Origin: Cerasicoccus maritimus
Lineage (GTDB): Bacteria > Verrucomicrobiota > Verrucomicrobiia > Opitutales > Cerasicoccaceae
DNA: 64,000 bases
NCBI GenBank assembly: GCA_031296935.1
Contig: JAVDPD010000002.1
Span: forward strand, 243,239-307,238
Direction: 5' to 3'
Part shown: positions 60,993 to 64,000 of the stretch, piece by piece
How the letters are laid out: each line of letters opens with the position of its first letter
Numbering within the stretch: position 1 is the stretch's first letter
Program-made: the position numbers and the translations under genes
The notes under the pieces: model-generated
What the model saw: the letters and a program-made list of their open reading frames with translations, nothing else
Database searches by the model: none
Told to the model about the DNA's origin: nothing

Positions 60993-61743
60993 AATACAGT
61001 GCCCCTACGCTAGCGGCGGCTACTGCCCCAAATTTGGCAAGCTAGCATCAGGAGACGTGCCTCGAAGCCCAGTTTGGGTGGCAGACGCTCCACTGTGCGG
61101 AATGGTATGGAGCTCAATCGCCATACCATGATACAGTAATCGCATAAGAACCTATGGACACCTTTCTAGGGGGGGTGCAACACAGCGTAGATAGATTACT
61201 GATTTCAAAGGCTATACAGCGACGGGAAAGGCCGTTCTTTATTCTTTTATCAAACTCCTCCTAGCCCGCTGGGTGTGTCCCTGGGGGTTAGGGGGAGTTG
61301 ATATTTTTTGACTACCAGCTCAAAAATAGGCCGGTTCTTGTAGAGGAACTAAAGAAAAGGAGGAAGCGCAGGAGTACGGGCGGTACTGATTGAGGGGTGG
61401 CACAATTAGATACTATAAGTACAGTACCGACACGGCCGTACAGTTTAGTAGCTCTATGCATGAAAGGGAGACATTACCCAGATGAGATGAGAGGGGCCCC
61501 TAAACAGGCAGCACGACGCTGACGTTAAACCACCGGCCGCTCTATTTCTCTTTAGCAATTATAGGGTAAAAACAGGGGTATTTGGGGCTGATCGAATGAC
61601 CCAGATTCATAATATTCACTGGGATGCTGACCATTCATGCGGCACGACAATTTTGACGGAGAAGTTCATGAAATTTGGATAGATTTGAAGTAACAGCCAG
61701 TTGTAAGAAGTTCGTAATCTGCCATAACTAACACTATTAGGTA
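60993..61743. other. Gene-poor stretch with hairpins in the integrated element
   Basis: No open frame of note. It contains a perfect 9-bp stem ATGGTATGG/CCATACCAT (61102-61129), a large terminator (61249-61309), paired GTACGG/GGTACTG type repeats at about 61374-61442, and the palindrome AGGGGCCCCT (61491-61500). It may carry a noncoding RNA or an origin or regulatory site. Confidence 0.45.
61249..61309 (+). terminator. Long-stem intrinsic terminator
   Basis: Left arm ATCAAACTCCTCCTAGCCC pairs with the right arm GGGGTTAGGGGGAGTTGAT with few mismatches, followed by ATTTTTTG on the plus strand. It would end transcripts coming from the excisionase gene or from a small RNA in 60993-61248. Confidence 0.78.
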
Positions 61744-61857
61744 ATGAGAAAGCAAAAATACACAGTCCAGCAGGTCAGCAATGCGCTCTATGAGGCACGT
61801 GGGATCAAGTCTGTCGCAGCCCGGAGCTACTTGGGTCGATTCAGTTCCTCAATGTAG
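61744..61857 (+). pseudogene. Truncated helix-turn-helix frame
   Basis: A 37-codon frame: MRKQKYTVQQVSNALYEARGIKSVAA and then a short unrelated end to TAG. The pattern K-YT-x-QQV-x-x-AL-x-EARG-x-x-x-x-AA is that of Fis-like HTH proteins, which continue with a LGxSRxTVxx recognition helix missing here. It overlaps the 3' end of the Xre gene on the other strand. Probably a decayed gene fragment. Confidence 0.4.
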
Positions 61858-62078
61858 TCCTGAAGAAATTCTGAAGGAGACTGCTCAACCGCTTGTACCA
61901 AACTGATAAACTCGATCACATCAAGGCGGCGCTCTCCCCTCTCAATTTTAGCAACAAATGACTGAGGTTTATCCAATCGCTTAGACAGTTGCGATTGGGT
62001 CATATTGTTATTCAGGCGTGCGCGTTTTAGCATCTCGCACAAAAGTGTGTTTTCGACGCTGTATATGGATTTTTGCAC
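61827..62078 (-). CDS. Xre-family (Cro/CI-like) repressor
   Basis: An 83-residue HTH_3 protein: MLKRARLNNNMTQSQLSKRLDKPQSFVAKIERGERRLDVIEFISLVQAV, the complete Cro/C1 helix-turn-helix pattern. It is divergent from the Sel1-repeat gene with 104 bases between, and that gap contains clear dyads (62107-62141), the likely operators for it. It probably keeps the divergent unit or the element repressed. Confidence 0.92.
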   Translation of the reverse strand: MQKSIYSVENTLLCEMLKRARLNNNMTQSQLSKRLDKPQSFVAKIERGERRLDVIEFISLVQAVEQSPSEFLQDYIEELNRPK

Positions 62079-62106
62079 TGCTTGATAAGTTTTTGAAGCA
62101 GCTATT

Positions 62107-62141
62107 ATAATCCCACAGTAGGATTATCCCAAATTGGGATA
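62107..62141. promoter_or_regulatory. Paired dyads, likely Xre operators
   Basis: Two overlapping palindromes: ATAATCC-N7-GGATTAT (62107-62127) and the perfect 17-mer TATCCCAA-A-TTGGGATA (62125-62141). A further half-site AGTAGGATTA is at about 62167, just before the Sel1-repeat gene start. Confidence 0.7.
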
Positions 62142-62182
62142 TATGGCTTGCCTAAGCGCCTACAAAGTAGGATTACTGTCGT

Positions 62183-63640
62183 ATGAAATTCAACATCACC
62201 TGGGGGTTAAATGCCGCCGTATTGGCAGTGTTTTTGGGAATCAACAAAGCGATTTTAGGCGATCTTGATAATGGAATCGGGATCATCCTTGTTTTCGGGT
62301 GTATCTTCTTCACGGTCGGAGGACTGTTGGGCCTCAAGGCTAGAAGCACTAAATTCCACAGAAAATCAAAGACGTACTGGTCGATACTTATCTGTCTAAC
62401 TGTGATTTTGTTGATTGGTCGTTTCGCGACTCAGCCATTTCAGCAACATCAAGAGACATCGGACTCCATAAGTGTGCTACAATACGAGGTTTTAGGCACG
62501 GACTTAGAAAACTCCGAAGCCTATCATCTCCGTAAAGGTCTTCGATTCTATGTAGGAAAAGGCGTTCAAAGAGATTATGAAAATGCTGTTTATCATCTGA
62601 AAATAGCGTCTGAACTGGGCTCTCTACCTGCACACTACATGCTTGGAATTTGTTACTACGAGGGAAATGGGGTAGAGCAAGATTACAGCAAAGCAATCGA
62701 TCACATGGAAATTGCAGCTGAATTGGGTGACTCATTAGCTCAAACCACTCTAGCTCGTTGGTATTTCAATGGTGCAGGGAAATTCGGGAATCGAATTAAG
62801 AAGGACGATAAGAAAGCAATCTACTACATGACGATTGCGGCAGAAAATGGCGATGTATCAGCACAATCAAACTTAGGGAGTTGGTACCGCTATGGACAAG
62901 CGGGCGAACTAGACATTGAGAAAGCGGCTTATTACATGGAAAAAGCCGCAGAGAACGGGGAGCAACAGGAGCAATACACCTTAGGGCAATCCTTTCATGA
63001 TGGTAGAGGCTACCTATCCAGCGATCGATTCGAACAAGACTATGAGAAGGCATTCTATTATATGACAAAGGCTGCGAAACAGGAAGGAGATTACACGAAG
63101 CATGCACAAACACAGTTGGGACTATGGCTTTACACTGGTGATGGAGTTAATGTTGATTACGGAGAAGCATTAAAATGGTTTAAGCTTGCAGCTGACAGAG
63201 GCGACCCAGTCGCGATGACATATATTGGGATCTGTCTCTATGAAGGGCATGGCGTTTTCCCAAACCATGACCTAGCAAAGAAATATTTGCAGGAAGCTGC
63301 TGACCAACAAAACGCCGAGGCACAGCGATATTTAGCTTACCTAAATGAAGATAACCAAAACTACCCTGAAGCGATAAAATGGTATCGAAAAGCTGCAATG
63401 CATGGTGACGCCGTCTCATCAATTATGTTATCAGAGCAATATCATACGGGGAACCATGTAGAAAAAGACCTTATTGAAGCATATGCATGGGCACGAATTG
63501 CCTCAGAAAACGGTAATGCATCTGCACTAGAGGCTATCCAGTCAAAGCTAACAGCTACCCAAATCGCAGAAGGGAAAAAGAGACTTAGCCGCATCAAGGT
63601 CGAAAAAACGCTAGAAGACTCTGGAATAAACATGAACTGA
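62183..63640 (+). CDS. Membrane-anchored Sel1-repeat protein
   Basis: A 485-residue protein. Two N-terminal TM helices (LNAAVLAVFLGINKAIL; GIGIILVFGCIFFTVGGLLGL) and a third near residue 75 (WSILICLTVILLIG) are followed by about nine Sel1-like (SLR) repeats from residue 115, with the pattern A-x-x-x-LG-x-x-Y-x-x-G-x-G-V-x-x-DY-x-x-A-x-x-x-x-x-x-A-A. SLR proteins act as interaction scaffolds in signalling, stress or envelope roles. The DNA is AT-rich against the chromosome to the left. It is probably under the divergent Xre repressor. Confidence 0.92.
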   Translation: MKFNITWGLNAAVLAVFLGINKAILGDLDNGIGIILVFGCIFFTVGGLLGLKARSTKFHRKSKTYWSILICLTVILLIGRFATQPFQQHQETSDSISVLQYEVLGTDLENSEAYHLRKGLRFYVGKGVQRDYENAVYHLKIASELGSLPAHYMLGICYYEGNGVEQDYSKAIDHMEIAAELGDSLAQTTLARWYFNGAGKFGNRIKKDDKKAIYYMTIAAENGDVSAQSNLGSWYRYGQAGELDIEKAAYYMEKAAENGEQQEQYTLGQSFHDGRGYLSSDRFEQDYEKAFYYMTKAAKQEGDYTKHAQTQLGLWLYTGDGVNVDYGEALKWFKLAADRGDPVAMTYIGICLYEGHGVFPNHDLAKKYLQEAADQQNAEAQRYLAYLNEDNQNYPEAIKWYRKAAMHGDAVSSIMLSEQYHTGNHVEKDLIEAYAWARIASENGNASALEAIQSKLTATQIAEGKKRLSRIKVEKTLEDSGINMN

Positions 63641-64000
63641 ATCGATGAATACTCTTGGTGAAGTCATATGGAATCAGTGACCGTCGTGGGTGCAGGCTTT
63701 TGGAGTTGAACTGTGGGCTTGTATATGAGCGCCGCTCAGCGTAGAGTAATTTTCAAAGTTATAATCAACGCCAATGAGGTGGTCCCGAACCTTGGACAGG
63801 TAGCCTTGATTATTAAGATGTAATCCAGTTGTGTTTGGGATGGAAGTCCAGACAGGAAGGATGTTTGTTGATGATGTGGTTGGTTGGCAACTGCCTTGGC
63901 GTAGTGCAGGTCGTCCCCGTAGGTGAAGTAGTTACGAGGCAATCTGACAGTTGTGTGATAGACCATGGATTATCAGTCTGGTCCTAATGCAAGAACGACG
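63641..64000. other. Right edge of window, no clear gene
   Basis: A 76-codon minus-strand frame (63736-63966) has a stop just upstream of its ATG and no recognisable family; I do not call it. The rest is noncoding as far as I can see. Confidence 0.4.

Noticed and set aside
63736-63966. 76-codon minus-strand frame at the right edge
   Set aside because: Stop directly upstream of its ATG, no family; may be a decayed fragment.
1-64000. CRISPR array, rRNA operon, complete insertion sequence or phage structural genes
   Set aside because: Looked for and not seen; no regularly spaced repeats, no transposase frame and no capsid or tail genes in this window.

Overview
The window reads as a chromosomal segment of a Verrucomicrobiota bacterium, most like the Opitutales/Puniceicoccales. 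The reasons are a PEP-CTERM protein, a very large PilX-like exported protein of the kind called Verru_Chthon cassette protein A, sugar/uronate-type SSS symporter and FAD oxidoreductase genes beside a LacI regulator, a fused cbb3 oxidase ccoNO gene and a glucosyl-3-phosphoglycerate synthase. This placement is inferred from gene content, since no rRNA is present.

Layout. 1-2.9 kb: MoxR, DUF58 and multi-TM protein operon running off the left edge. 3-6.7 kb: ychF, an unusual pair of proteins with Gly/Cys-rich C-termini, and a lone ABC ATPase. 6.8-12.9 kb: exported proteins, a heparinase II/III-like lyase with an AraC regulator, and pyrG with a terminator in its leader. 13-27 kb: a carbohydrate locus (PEP-CTERM protein, SSS symporter overlapping an FAD oxidoreductase, LacI regulator, discoidin/GH9-like protein, giant pseudopilin-like protein). 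A shared TGTTACTGT motif lies upstream of several of these units. 27-36 kb: a two-component system and an ABC importer operon whose substrate-binding protein is three domains fused in one chain, with a STAS protein inside the operon. 37-41 kb: an M20-like peptidase homologue lacking the catalytic glutamates, overlapping gpgS, then a GT4-like glycosyltransferase (probable compatible-solute synthesis). 41-48.7 kb: tpiA, pgk, an SLBB protein, tatA, a TonB-like gene, a FliA-type sigma factor, a cobalamin adenosyltransferase and a carboxyltransferase subunit. 48.9-57.7 kb: the cbb3 oxidase and its assembly genes, flanked by an RsbRD-like protein and a divergent PocR-AraC regulator.

58.2-64 kb is an integrated element. 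A tRNA-His is followed directly by a tyrosine integrase, then an excisionase-like protein, an Xre repressor divergent from a Sel1-repeat protein with clear dyad operators between them, and AT-richer DNA of low gene density. The right end of the element is not in the window.

Beyond genes, three kinds of dispersed DNA stand out. First, a 15-bp palindrome CTTTG-N5-CAAAG occurs nine times exactly, inside genes and between them, and never in the integrated element. Second, a 161-bp MITE-like element is present in two copies with 15-bp terminal inverted repeats and TNA target duplications; one copy sits exactly in a stop codon. Third, the TGTTACTGT operator-like motif occurs at four intergenic sites around the carbohydrate locus.
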